DNA of 64,000 bases from JBNRMW01 sp050309795 (lineage in GTDB: Bacteria > Bacillota_I > Bacilli_A > Erysipelotrichales > Erysipelotrichaceae): contig JBNRMW010000036.1 of NCBI GenBank assembly GCA_050309795.1, forward strand, positions 1 to 64,000, read 5' to 3'. How positions within the stretch are numbered: position 1 is the stretch's first letter; every line of letters starts with the position of its first letter. Below the pieces are notes generated by a model. It did not search any database. It was not told where the DNA came from and worked only from the letters and a program-made list of their open reading frames with translations. Made by a program: the position numbers and the translations under genes. Positions 52,197 to 60,914 of this stretch are shown in pieces.

Positions 52197-52971
52197 GTGC
52201 TTCTGCTACTGCCGCACTTCCTGCATCCTTTTCCGTGATGACATGCGCATGAGCCTTGACGGGCTCAACTGCATTAGCAACCGCTACTTTTTTGGCGACA
52301 TCAATTTGAAACATCGATAAATCATTGAGACTATCCCCAATGACCATGGTTGTTTCTAGTGATTTATTCTTCATTTTCAGATACCTTAATACCGCATCAC
52401 CTTTTGATGTCCCCGGAGAATTAATTTCTAAATATCGATGGGAAGAGAAGGTCAATTCCAATGGCGCATTTATTAAGCCTTGTAAGTTTTCACGAACTTT
52501 TGCTAGATAATCCATATCCGTTTTCTCAATCATCACTTTAATAATGGGATCTTTAATCGTGTCTAATCGTTCAATATTTGAATAAACAGCACCTAATTGT
52601 TGATTGCGGACATATTCAACTTCCGAGATATTATAAATGTATAAATCATCTTTAGTAAAAATATGCATGGATTCTTGATGCTCCACCGCGTAATTAAAAA
52701 TCGCTTGAACATGGTTCTCTTCCATGCTTTTTTGATATAAAACCTCTTGACCGGCAGCCCCATAAATGATGGCTCCATTCATTACAATCAAGTCTTTAAT
52801 ATTTAAAGTGTCGATGATGGGTTGTAGTAACCCAATAGTCCTACCCGTGTTTAATAACACGTCGACCCCTTCTTTTTGAACTTTTAAAATCGCCTCAATA
52901 TTTTCCTGAGGGATGTTGAAATTGTCATCAATCAGTGTTTCATCGACATCGACAAATATGGTTTCAATCAT
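52171..52971 (-). CDS. HAD-superfamily hydrolase, Cof type
   Basis: A 266-residue Cof-like phosphatase: DVDETLID (D7, D9), NTGRT, the lysine loop KGDAVL and GDSLNDLSMF. Typical substrates are sugar or cofactor phosphates. Its ATG overlaps the SRAP-gene stop by 4 bp. Confidence 0.87.
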   Translation of the reverse strand: MIETIFVDVDETLIDDNFNIPQENIEAILKVQKEGVDVLLNTGRTIGLLQPIIDTLNIKDLIVMNGAIIYGAAGQEVLYQKSMEENHVQAIFNYAVEHQESMHIFTKDDLYIYNISEVEYVRNQQLGAVYSNIERLDTIKDPIIKVMIEKTDMDYLAKVRENLQGLINAPLELTFSSHRYLEINSPGTSKGDAVLRYLKMKNKSLETTMVIGDSLNDLSMFQIDVAKKVAVANAVEPVKAHAHVITEKDAGSAAVAEALNRFVLGI

Positions 52972-53531
52972 ACGGCTGTTATCTCCATTTCTATATCTAT
53001 TTCTGTTAAGTACTTTTTAGCTTGTCGGGCTTCCATTCTCAGGTATCTTTCCGTATCTTTGGTGGGAATTAAGATTGGCATTCGTTGATGAATTCCCTTC
53101 ATTTGGCTCGTTGAACTCTTCGTAATAATGGTGGTATATAGTTGAAAGCGTTCATGATTTTTCAAAACGACAACAAGCCCAGCCAACCCTAACAGTTTCT
53201 CTGCTTCCGGCGAGAACAAATATTTCTGTTTGTTGTGATCCCATTCATAAAAACCCGTCATGGGAATCAAACAGCGATTTGTAAAAAAAGCATTTTTAAA
53301 GAGTTCTTTCGAATCAATGGTTTCGAGCCGCGCATTAATAATTGGTTGCTTGGTAAAAGTAGTTGGAATTCCCCAACGCATATTAATTAGATCAAGGCTA
53401 TTCATAATGACCGATACCTCTTGGGTCGGAAAAATCTCCTGCGAAAACAAACTTGGTTGGATCATCCGAACCATCGGATAGGCTTCACGTAATGCCTCCT
53501 CGTCGCTGACAAACATGAATCGACCGCACAT
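52968..53531 (-). CDS. SRAP-family DNA abasic-site-binding protein (YedK/HMCES)
   Basis: A 187-residue SRAP protein. Removal of Met leaves the catalytic cysteine MCGRF (C2), which forms a stable crosslink with abasic sites in single-stranded DNA; the other landmarks NARLET, RCLIPMTGFYEW and TKSSTSQMKGIHQRMPIL are present. It protects replication forks from abasic breaks. It is somewhat shorter than YedK. Divergent from nadE. Confidence 0.9.
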   Translation of the reverse strand: MCGRFMFVSDEEALREAYPMVRMIQPSLFSQEIFPTQEVSVIMNSLDLINMRWGIPTTFTKQPIINARLETIDSKELFKNAFFTNRCLIPMTGFYEWDHNKQKYLFSPEAEKLLGLAGLVVVLKNHERFQLYTTIITKSSTSQMKGIHQRMPILIPTKDTERYLRMEARQAKKYLTEIDIEMEITAV

Positions 53532-53570
53532 AATAAAAGTCCTTTCCGTCTATAGGATACCACATCATGG

Positions 53571-53576
53571 TATAAT
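53571..53576 (+). promoter_or_regulatory. Extended -10 of nadE
   Basis: TGGTATAAT, box at 53571-53576, 22 nt before the ATG, in the divergent gap with the SRAP gene. GAAGGTAC gives the ribosome-binding site. Confidence 0.55.
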
Positions 53577-53598
53577 TTGAGCGAAAGAAGGTACGGTT

Positions 53599-55491
53599 AT
53601 GAAAGATGGTTTTGTTCGTGTAGGCAGCGCAACGCCCGAGCTAAAAGTTGCGGACCCCTTGTATAATGCAGAAAAAATAATTGAACTCGTTTTACAAGCT
53701 CAGGAGGTAAACATAAAAATCCTTTTCTTTCCTCAACTCGCGCTCTCTAGTAATAGTGTCTATGATTTAGTTAAATCACAAACACTCATCAGTCAAAGCG
53801 AAGAAGGGTTGCGCCGTATTTTAGAGGCCACAAAAGATACGGATATTTTATTTTTTGTGAGCTTACCTATAACTGATAACAATGCGACCTACCTTGGTGC
53901 CGCAGCCTGTTTACGAGGTGAAATTTTAGGATTTGTTGGTAAACAATCGGTAAGTTCTGATCACAGTCTTTTTAAACCTGCACCAGAAATTGGGTCTATC
54001 GTTTTCAATCAAGTTTCGTACGATTTCGGGCATCAACTCCTTTTTCAATCACTTGATGATTCACGATTAGTCGTTGGCGTCGAATTTAACGATGATGTCT
54101 ATAGTTTAGAACCCCCTTCCCTTCGGTTGGTTAAAAATGGAGCAACCATTATCGGAAATCTGGCGGCTGAAATGGAAACAGCGGCTGGTGCGCATTACCG
54201 TTACAACCACTTAAAACAATATAGTGCAACCACCATTAGTGGCTATGTTTTTACCAATGCCGGTATTAGCGAATCCAGTTCACTTGGTGTTTATGCTGGT
54301 GATCGCTTAATTTTTGAAAACGGACATTACTTGGTTGCCGGTGAAATGTTCACCCATGGACTCACGTATGGTGATCTCGATTTTGATTATTTAACCATTC
54401 AACGTCGTCAAAACAAACAATTTCCTACCACCAATGAAGAAAGATACACGATACCTTTCCGTTTGGATCAGACATCACTAACCTACCTTGAACGTCAAAT
54501 AGAGCGTACCCCTTTTGTGCCAGCTGATCCATTAGTACAACATGTCCGTTCGGAGCTTATATTTAGCATCCTTTCTACAGCCTTAGCCAAACGTTTAAAA
54601 CATGTAAATACAAAAGATGTTTACTTAGGCTTATCTGGTGGCTTAGACTCGACTTTAGCTTTACTTGTGGTATTGGAGACCTTTCATAAATTAGACTATG
54701 ATTCTCAGCACATCCATACCATCATCATGCCGGGGTTTGGAACGAGTCCACAAACTCACAAAAATGCACATAGATTAGCCGAATTGTTTAATACAGATAA
54801 TTCAGAAATCGATATTAAGTCTACTGTGACCCAACATTTCCAAGATATTTCATACCCAATAGATCAGCACGATACGACTTTTGAGAATGCTCAAGCCCGT
54901 TATCGCACGATGATTTTATTTGATAAAGCTAATCAAACCAATGGCCTAGTTATTGGAACCGGTGACTTAAGTGAAATTGCGCTGGGTTGGTCAACCTATA
55001 ATGGGGATACGATGTCCTCATACAATGTGAATGCTAATGTTCCCAAGACACTAGTCAAACACCTCGTCAAACACTACGCAACCAATATCAACGAAGACCC
55101 TGAAATTGAAGACGTTCTTCTTGATGTGGTCAACACCGTCGTCTCGCCAGAGTTAGTCCCAATTCAAGACGACCAGATTCAAGCAACTGAAAATCATGTA
55201 GGACCTTATGTTTTAGTTGATTTCTTTTTGTTCTTTTTGATTCATCTCGGCTTTCAATCGTCTAAAGTCTTGCGCTTAGCAACTCAAGCCTTTAGACATG
55301 AATATACTAAAGAAGAGATTAAGCACTGGCTGGAGATTTTTATTCGCCGATTCTTTAATAACCAATTCAAACGAACGGCCGCTCCTGATGGACCTAAAAT
55401 TGGTTCGCTGACCCTGTCTGGAAGAGATGGCTATCAAATGGTTAGTGATGCGACATATCAAGCGTGGTTAGTCGATTTAAATGATGAATGA
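53599..55491 (+). CDS. nadE: Glutamine-type NAD synthetase with a degenerate amidase domain
   Basis: A 630-residue two-domain NAD synthetase. The C-terminal synthetase is intact: SGGLDST near 345-351, and GDLSEIALGWSTYNGD with NVNANVPKTLVKHL. The N-terminal nitrilase-type amidase, which should supply ammonia from glutamine, has lost two of three catalytic residues. The glutamate of the FPEL motif is Gln (FFPQLALS, Q46) and the nucleophilic Cys of the EICED motif is Asn (VEFNDDVYS, N164). The lysine is probably K115. I infer an ammonia-dependent enzyme with a structural relic. It ends the NAD pathway by converting deamido-NAD to NAD. Confidence 0.88.
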   Translation: MKDGFVRVGSATPELKVADPLYNAEKIIELVLQAQEVNIKILFFPQLALSSNSVYDLVKSQTLISQSEEGLRRILEATKDTDILFFVSLPITDNNATYLGAAACLRGEILGFVGKQSVSSDHSLFKPAPEIGSIVFNQVSYDFGHQLLFQSLDDSRLVVGVEFNDDVYSLEPPSLRLVKNGATIIGNLAAEMETAAGAHYRYNHLKQYSATTISGYVFTNAGISESSSLGVYAGDRLIFENGHYLVAGEMFTHGLTYGDLDFDYLTIQRRQNKQFPTTNEERYTIPFRLDQTSLTYLERQIERTPFVPADPLVQHVRSELIFSILSTALAKRLKHVNTKDVYLGLSGGLDSTLALLVVLETFHKLDYDSQHIHTIIMPGFGTSPQTHKNAHRLAELFNTDNSEIDIKSTVTQHFQDISYPIDQHDTTFENAQARYRTMILFDKANQTNGLVIGTGDLSEIALGWSTYNGDTMSSYNVNANVPKTLVKHLVKHYATNINEDPEIEDVLLDVVNTVVSPELVPIQDDQIQATENHVGPYVLVDFFLFFLIHLGFQSSKVLRLATQAFRHEYTKEEIKHWLEIFIRRFFNNQFKRTAAPDGPKIGSLTLSGRDGYQMVSDATYQAWLVDLNDE

Positions 55492-55502
55492 TTTCTCCTA
55501 CA

Positions 55503-55538
55503 CCTCTCAAACCCAAGAATCTGGGCTTGAGAGGTTTT
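55503..55538 (+). terminator. Terminator after nadE
   Basis: CCTCTCAA and TTGAGAGG with an inner CCCA/TGGG and one mismatch, then TTTT. The rest of 55539-55605 holds nothing that I can recognise. Confidence 0.78.
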
Positions 55539-55605
55539 ATATTGATTTGAAGTCCTTTATAGTAATACGAACATCATCTGAAAGACTACCCATTTCATTC
55601 ACAAA

Positions 55606-55643
55606 ATAAAAAAAAGTCAACCAATTTCAATAATCGTGTTGAC
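55606..55643 (-). terminator. Terminator of tRNA-Asn
   Basis: On the minus strand GTCAAC and GTTGAC close a 16-nt loop and are followed by eight T. Confidence 0.65.
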
Positions 55644-55676
55644 CTGTAAACTCTAATTAAGAGTAACTTTTAAAAA

Positions 55677-55752
55677 TGGCGCCTGAGCATGGACTCGAAC
55701 CAAGGACCCACTGGTTAACAGCCAGTTGCTCTACCGACTGAGCTACTCAGGC
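55677..55752 (-). tRNA. tRNA-Asn (anticodon GTT)
   Basis: Minus strand acceptor GCCTGAG pairs with CTCAGGC, discriminator G, encoded CCA. D-arm GCTCAGTCGGTAGAGC, anticodon arm CTGGCTGTTAACCAG with GTT, T-arm TGGTTCGAGTCCA. The 236 bp from 55753 to 55988 before the lipoprotein gene contain no gene I can support. Confidence 0.94.
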
Positions 55753-55988
55753 GTTGCTAAGACAGTATAACAAAACCACTAAATAAAAGCAAGCCCATAC
55801 TCTCTACTTTTCAGATGATTTTTTAGCGAAATCAATAAAAACCAACGCACGTTCTATTCTATCGACGTTTTAATCTATCACATTCATCAACAAGAGAAAG
55901 TGTTGATACCAATCTAAACCCTATCTAGATTGTTGAAAGAGAAAATCGACTTTATATCAGACTTCCAAATGAGCAACTGTTGTTTAAT

Positions 55989-56759
55989 TTAGTTAATCTT
56001 TTCGTAATTTAAAACGGTCGATTGAATTCGAAAGTTTTGTTCACCAGTTGGGGAAAAAATGTAATAAAAATCCATACGATATTGCTCATCTAGGTTTATA
56101 TTGTTAAATTGTCTTTCATCGACTGTGAGGGTATATGGTGAATGGTGATTGGAATCATAAACTGCTACGGTAATATAGTGATAGTTCACTTTATCTAACT
56201 CACTTGTGTATTTCTCTTTACCCACGACGGTTCCCTCAAGAGAACATTCCGTTTTAATGGTTGGAAGTGAATCCATTTCAGCTGATTTATGGTAAGGTTC
56301 TTTTCTGATAGAAGTAGCAGAAACTCTATAATCTAAAAGAACTGTTTGAATTCGAAAGTTTTGTTTATCGGTCGGGGATAAAATGTAATAGAAATCCATA
56401 AGATATTGCTCATCTAGGTTTATATTGTTAAATTGTCTTTCATCGACTGTGAGGGTATACGGTGAATGGTGATCGGAATCATAAACAGCTACGGTAATAT
56501 AATGATAGTTCTCTTTATCTAACTCACTTGTGTATTTCTCTTTACCGACTACAGTTCCTTCAAGTGAAAACTCAGTTTTAATGGTTGGAAGTGAATCCAT
56601 TTCAGCTGATTTATGGTACGGTTCTTTGTATCCCTGTGCTTGTGTTTGTGTCTTATTATTCTTAGAATCGGTGGTGTCCGGATTAGTTGTTGCCTCTCCA
56701 CCACAACCAACTAATAAGATTAGAATTGCTAAAATAGCAAATATCTTCGTGTTTCTCAT
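55989..56759 (-). CDS. Lipoprotein with a tandem-duplicated domain
   Basis: A 256-residue predicted lipoprotein: signal peptide with lipobox LVGC (C19), a Thr/Asn/Gln-rich linker (20-44), then two copies of a 100-residue domain (K45-Y144 and K153-Y252) joined by a short linker. The copies differ at about ten positions and share EPYHKSAEMDSLPTIKTE, EGTVVGKEKYTSELDK, and DERQFNNINLDEQY. The domain looks like an all-beta OB-like fold but I do not recognise it. The protein would face the outside. An AGGAGG-like site lies before the ATG. Confidence 0.8.
   Translation of the reverse strand: MRNTKIFAILAILILLVGCGGEATTNPDTTDSKNNKTQTQAQGYKEPYHKSAEMDSLPTIKTEFSLEGTVVGKEKYTSELDKENYHYITVAVYDSDHHSPYTLTVDERQFNNINLDEQYLMDFYYILSPTDKQNFRIQTVLLDYRVSATSIRKEPYHKSAEMDSLPTIKTECSLEGTVVGKEKYTSELDKVNYHYITVAVYDSNHHSPYTLTVDERQFNNINLDEQYRMDFYYIFSPTGEQNFRIQSTVLNYEKIN
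56004..56627 (-). repeat. Tandem duplication inside the lipoprotein gene
   Basis: Copy one occupies 56328-56627 and copy two 56004-56303, period 324 bp. Nucleotide identity is high with scattered silent and replacement changes, so the duplication is fairly recent but not new. Confidence 0.85.
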
Positions 56760-56814
56760 TTTGGACCTCCTTATTTGTCATGATTCCCTAATTATTAATT
56801 TTACTTTGTGATAA

Positions 56815-56860
56815 ATTGTATTTCTTAAAATCTGCTAAGACATATTTTAAGAAATACAAT
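56815..56860. repeat. Perfect 17-bp inverted repeat, 12-nt loop
   Basis: ATTGTATTTCTTAAAAT at 56815-56831 and its exact reverse complement at 56844-56860 enclose CTGCTAAGACAT. There is no T-run. It lies 55 bp upstream of the lipoprotein start. The stretch 56861-57042 up to the groEL terminator has nothing recognisable. Confidence 0.8.
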
Positions 56861-57042
56861 CATTTGTAGGCCAACTATTATCCACACGTACAAGGTTTGT
56901 ATGAACGATTTTGTAAAAAATATAATCTGATTTGCTTAAGTATACAATATCATTTTTTTCATTTAGTCAATAGAAATTTAGAAGGTCGAATTCCCTAATT
57001 ACATTTGGAAATTCTTAACTGATTCTATGACAACTAGAGAAT

Positions 57043-57069
57043 AAAAAAAGGAGATGATTGTACATCTCC
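57043..57069 (-). terminator. Terminator of groESL
   Basis: Minus-strand GGAGATG-TACAAT-CATCTCC followed by seven T, just after the groEL stop. Confidence 0.85.
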
Positions 57070-57076
57070 AAAATCA

Positions 57077-58687
57077 TTAATACATTGGGCCTTCTGGCAT
57101 ACTAGGAGCAGCAGGCTCAGGAATTGATGCGACCCCAGCTTCAGTTGTTAGGAATAGCGAAGCAATCGAAGACGCATTCAAGAGGGCTGAACGCGTTACC
57201 TTGGTTGGATCAACAATCCCTTCTTTCAAGAGATCGACCCATTCCCCGCGTTTCGCGTCGAAACCAGTGGTTTCATCTTTTAATTGTCTATTCACAATTT
57301 CGCCACCATCAAACCCAGCATTTTCCGCAATTTGCCATAATGGTTGTAAAATGGAATCCATGACTGCAGAAATTCCTTTCTGCTCATCGTTGGAATCACC
57401 CTTTATTTGGTCTTTAAGCGCTAAATATGCTTTCGCTAAGGCAGAACCACCACCAACGATAATGCCTTCCTCTACCGCTGCTTTCGTTGCGTTGAGAGCA
57501 TCTTCAATGCGTAGCTTACGTTCTTTAAGTTCGGTCTCGGTACTTGCACCCACTTTAATAACAGCTACTCCATTGGTTAGCTTTCCTAAACGTTCATTTA
57601 AGCGTTTAATATCATATTCAGACTCACTATTTTCAATATGGGCCTTAATTTCATTCACCCGAGCGTCAATTAATTCTTTTGATCCGTGACCACCAATAAT
57701 GGTTGTATTGTCTTTCTTAATAACCACGCGATCCGCTTGACCCAGATGCTCGATATCCGTCTCCTTCAATTCAAAGCCAAGATCTTTGGACAGGAAGGTT
57801 GCTCCCGTAACCGTTGCGATATCTGCTAACATTTCCTTTTGATTGTCCCCAAAGCTAGGAGCTTTCGTTGCGGCAACATTGAAAGTACCACGTAATTTAT
57901 TTAAGACTAAAGTCGTTGTTACTTCGCTATCTAAATCTTCCGCAATAATAAGCAATGGCTTATTCGCTTGAACAATCTTTTCTAAAACAGGTAACACTTC
58001 TTGAATATTAGAAATCTTTTGATCGGTGACTAAGAGATACACGTTCTCTAATTCAACTTCCATCTTTTCTCTATTGGTAGCCATGAGTGGACTCAAATAA
58101 CCCTTATCGTATTGCATACCTTCTACGACTTCTAGTTCTGTTTCAAAGGTGTTCGATTCATCGACAGTAATAACACCATCACGTCCTACGGTGTCCATAG
58201 CCTTTGCGATGATTTGACCGATTTCAGCTTCACCAGCAGAAACCGCGGCGACGTTCGCAATGTCTTCGCTGCTTTCAATTTGCTTCGATTGTTCCAACAA
58301 ATGCGTTGAAATGGCTTTGGCAGCCTTATCAATTCCAGCTTTCATTAAAACCGGGTTTGCTCCACGATCAATCGCAGTTAATCCTTTGTGGATAATGGTT
58401 TGAGCCAAAAGAGTTGCGGTCGTTGTTCCATCACCTGCTGTATCGTTCGTACGATTTGCTACTTCATATAAGAGTTTTGCTCCCATATCTGCGAACTTAT
58501 CTTCCAATTCAATTTCTCGAGCAATGGTCACCCCATCATTGATGATCATTGGTGAGCCATAACCCTTTTCTAAAACAACATTACGTCCCCTTGGGCCTAA
58601 AGTAATCTTTACTGCATCTGCTAAGGTATCAATTCCAACAAGCAAAGCTTGTCGAGAATCTCTTCCAAATTTAATGTTTTTTGCCAT
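57077..58687 (-). CDS. groEL: Chaperonin GroEL (60 kDa)
   Basis: A complete 536-residue group I chaperonin: AKNIKFGRDSRQALL start, VTLGPRGRNVVLEK-like ATP loop (KITLGPRGRNVVLEKGYG), GDGTTTATLLAQ, and the ATP-binding VEEGIIVGGGSAL. The tail is PMPEG-like with PEGPMY instead of the GGM repeat of most GroEL proteins. It refolds proteins in a double ring with GroES. It follows groES by 8 bp. Confidence 0.97.
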   Translation of the reverse strand: MAKNIKFGRDSRQALLVGIDTLADAVKITLGPRGRNVVLEKGYGSPMIINDGVTIAREIELEDKFADMGAKLLYEVANRTNDTAGDGTTTATLLAQTIIHKGLTAIDRGANPVLMKAGIDKAAKAISTHLLEQSKQIESSEDIANVAAVSAGEAEIGQIIAKAMDTVGRDGVITVDESNTFETELEVVEGMQYDKGYLSPLMATNREKMEVELENVYLLVTDQKISNIQEVLPVLEKIVQANKPLLIIAEDLDSEVTTTLVLNKLRGTFNVAATKAPSFGDNQKEMLADIATVTGATFLSKDLGFELKETDIEHLGQADRVVIKKDNTTIIGGHGSKELIDARVNEIKAHIENSESEYDIKRLNERLGKLTNGVAVIKVGASTETELKERKLRIEDALNATKAAVEEGIIVGGGSALAKAYLALKDQIKGDSNDEQKGISAVMDSILQPLWQIAENAGFDGGEIVNRQLKDETTGFDAKRGEWVDLLKEGIVDPTKVTRSALLNASSIASLFLTTEAGVASIPEPAAPSMPEGPMY

Positions 58688-58695
58688 ATTTCCTC

Positions 58696-58980
58696 CTATT
58701 CAACTACTGCCAAGATGTCTTTCATCTCAACAATGACATATTCAGTGTCTTGATCTTTAACATTCGTTCCGCTATATTGCTTGTAAACCACAACATCCCC
58801 TACTGAAACATCCATACTGATGGGGTTTCCTTGATCATCAAGCTTTCCTGGTCCTACAGCAACAACTTTGGCTGTAGAGGGCTTTTCGACCGTCTTATCA
58901 CTAAGGATAATACCGGATTTTGTTACTTTTTCTTCCTTTACTTTTTCTAGTAATACTCTATCTAAGAGTGGTCTTAACAT
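58696..58980 (-). CDS. groES: Co-chaperonin GroES
   Basis: A 94-residue GroES: RPLLDRVLLEKVKEEKVTKSG with the mobile loop, then VVAVGPGK and VVYKQYSG. The ATG at 58980 is preceded by AAGGAG nine bases upstream; a longer reading from 59004 adds only leader sequence. Length is normal. Confidence 0.95.
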   Translation of the reverse strand: MLRPLLDRVLLEKVKEEKVTKSGIILSDKTVEKPSTAKVVAVGPGKLDDQGNPISMDVSVGDVVVYKQYSGTNVKDQDTEYVIVEMKDILAVVE

Positions 58981-58997
58981 ATAAACATTCTCCTTTC

Positions 58998-59024
58998 TTA
59001 GCACTTTAGCACTAAGAGTGCTAA
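58998..59024 (-). promoter_or_regulatory. CIRCE element (HrcA operator)
   Basis: TTAGCACTC-N9-AAGTGCTAA on the minus strand, one mismatch from the consensus TTAGCACTC-N9-GAGTGCTAA, located between the promoter and groES. HrcA should repress groESL until heat shock. Confidence 0.92.
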
Positions 59025-59031
59025 CAATTAT

Positions 59032-59059
59032 ATTATAGTCATTAAAAACATTCTGTCAA
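59032..59059 (-). promoter_or_regulatory. groESL promoter
   Basis: TTGACA (59054-59059) and TATAAT (59032-59037) on the minus strand, spacer 16, directly upstream of CIRCE. Confidence 0.82.
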
Positions 59060-59073
59060 GAGGGACACCATTC

Positions 59074-59097
59074 AAAAAAAAAGGCGCAAATGCGCCT
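59074..59097 (-). terminator. Terminator of the HAD gene
   Basis: AGGCGCA-TT-TGCGCCT on the minus strand followed by eight T. The stem touches the stop codon. Confidence 0.85.
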
Positions 59098-59803
59098 ATA
59101 AATTTTCTTTAACCCACTGGACCATTTCACTGAAACTTCCAGATCTAATCGTCGACAAATCTACATTTTCTCGATTAATTAAATAATCCGTCACCAGATA
59201 ACCATCCACACCTAGTTGGGCAATGGCCAAATCTTCGAGGGCATCATTTCCAATCATAAAGCACTGATTCGGTTTTAAACCAAACTTATCAAAAATCTCT
59301 TCATAGTATTTCACATTGGGCTTGGTGTAATGATAGTCTTCATAAGTCGTAATTTCTTCAAAATCAGCAGGATCTAACCCCGCCCATCTAACCCGTTGTT
59401 CAGAGGCAACTTTCGGAAACATTGGATTAGTTGCAACTATCAAACGATACCCTTTTCCTTTAAGATAGCCAACGAGTTCCTTTGCTAAAGGTTCAACTTT
59501 CGTTCCTTCTTTCGCCTTGATAAAATCAGTCAAATAAAATGTTTCCAAATCATCTTTCCGTTGTAACATGGATGGGCCTAAATCTTTAATCCAACTATCC
59601 CAGAACACTTCTTCATTGGTTTTCAAACCATCATGCTGAAGCATCTTAATCGTTGATTTCTTCAAGGAATCAATCAAAAGTTTCGGTTCATACCCCCAAC
59701 GGGCATAATAGGTAGCCAGCTCAACAAAATAATGTTTAATAAAAACGTCAATATCCATTGGTAATAAGGTACCATCTAAATCAAATAAAATCGTATCAAT
59801 CAT
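59096..59803 (-). CDS. HAD-family hydrolase
   Basis: A 235-residue HAD-IA-like enzyme with FDLDGTLLP (D8, D10), ATNP as motif II, lysine in YTKPN and GNDALEDLA. Cap type suggests a small phosphoester substrate. It is downstream of potD by 52 bp and closes with its own terminator, so it may be co-transcribed with the pot operon. Confidence 0.85.
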   Translation of the reverse strand: MIDTILFDLDGTLLPMDIDVFIKHYFVELATYYARWGYEPKLLIDSLKKSTIKMLQHDGLKTNEEVFWDSWIKDLGPSMLQRKDDLETFYLTDFIKAKEGTKVEPLAKELVGYLKGKGYRLIVATNPMFPKVASEQRVRWAGLDPADFEEITTYEDYHYTKPNVKYYEEIFDKFGLKPNQCFMIGNDALEDLAIAQLGVDGYLVTDYLINRENVDLSTIRSGSFSEMVQWVKENL

Positions 59804-59855
59804 TTAAATCACCTCAACCAACAGTTTAACAAATTCATTTACGTAAAGCCAAAGA

Positions 59856-60914
59856 TTACTTACTAGATTTTACTTTATTCCAATAATCCGCAATGATTGG
59901 ACGCGTATCCGCATTGTAAAAGAATTCTTCATCTTTTGGTCCAGCAACTGGAGCAAACGCATGATTATCTTCATAATCGCCCCCTGGTCCCGTCACCTCG
60001 TCAAACACCGATTGAACAACGGTCGTATAACCTACCGCATTCACAATTTCTAAGGCTTGATCATCTTCTAAGACGAAATCAATAAACTTCATCGCCAATT
60101 CTGGGTTTTCAGCATTAACTGGAATGACCATCGAATCTAACCAAATATTGGTACCTTGTTGTTGGGGAACATAAAACCCTAAATTCTCATTTTCTGAAGT
60201 AATATAGGCCGCATCCCCGCTATACATCACCGCTAAATCTTTTTGTTCAGTCAAGGTCTGATCAATAATTTCATCCATCACATAAATCGGTTTTGTTTTA
60301 GAGTTCATATCCAGCAACCAATTGTACGCTGCTTCCAGCTCCGTTGGATCTTCGGTATTCATCGAATAACCTAAAGCTTTCAAGGCGACCATGAATCCAT
60401 CACGCTCGGAATCATACATAAAGATTCGATCACGATATTTCTCATTTCTTAAAATATCCCAACCATCCGCTTCTAAATCAGCAACATCGACTTTGTCTTT
60501 GACATAGACGATACCCACATTGCCCCATAAATAAGGAACCGAATAGTCGTTCTCAGGATCAAAAGGCATATCTAATAAAGAGGGCATAATATTATCAAAA
60601 TTCTCCAATTGAGAAACATCGATTTTTTGAAGTTGCTCTTCAGCAATTAAGCGTTGAATCATATAATCGCTTGGAACCAGTAAATCAAATTTTTCCCCAG
60701 CTTGTAACTTCACATACATCTCTTCATTAGAACTATAATACGAAGAAATAACCCGAACCCCATATTCAGATTCAAACTCGGCAATCGTATTTTCACCAAT
60801 ATATTCACCCCAATTAAAGAGCTTTAAAACCGTATTCCCGTCTGTATTTGGGGCACCTGTCCCACAACCAACGAGTACAAACATTAATAGTAAACTAATC
60901 AAAAACTTTTTCAT
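59856..60914 (-). CDS. potD: Spermidine/putrescine-binding lipoprotein PotD
   Basis: A 352-residue substrate-binding lipoprotein of the PotD type: lipobox LVGC (C17), then LKLFNWGEYIGENTIAEFE, SDYMIQRLIAE, YLWGNVGIVY, and MYSGDAAY. It binds polyamine outside the membrane and delivers it to PotBC. Its start overlaps the potC end by 20 bp. Confidence 0.92.
   Translation of the reverse strand: MKKFLISLLLMFVLVGCGTGAPNTDGNTVLKLFNWGEYIGENTIAEFESEYGVRVISSYYSSNEEMYVKLQAGEKFDLLVPSDYMIQRLIAEEQLQKIDVSQLENFDNIMPSLLDMPFDPENDYSVPYLWGNVGIVYVKDKVDVADLEADGWDILRNEKYRDRIFMYDSERDGFMVALKALGYSMNTEDPTELEAAYNWLLDMNSKTKPIYVMDEIIDQTLTEQKDLAVMYSGDAAYITSENENLGFYVPQQQGTNIWLDSMVIPVNAENPELAMKFIDFVLEDDQALEIVNAVGYTTVVQSVFDEVTGPGGDYEDNHAFAPVAGPKDEEFFYNADTRPIIADYWNKVKSSK

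Noticed and set aside
59005..59073. Extended GroES start at 59004
   Set aside because: It would place the AAGGAG ribosome-binding site inside the coding region and add residues absent from the family.
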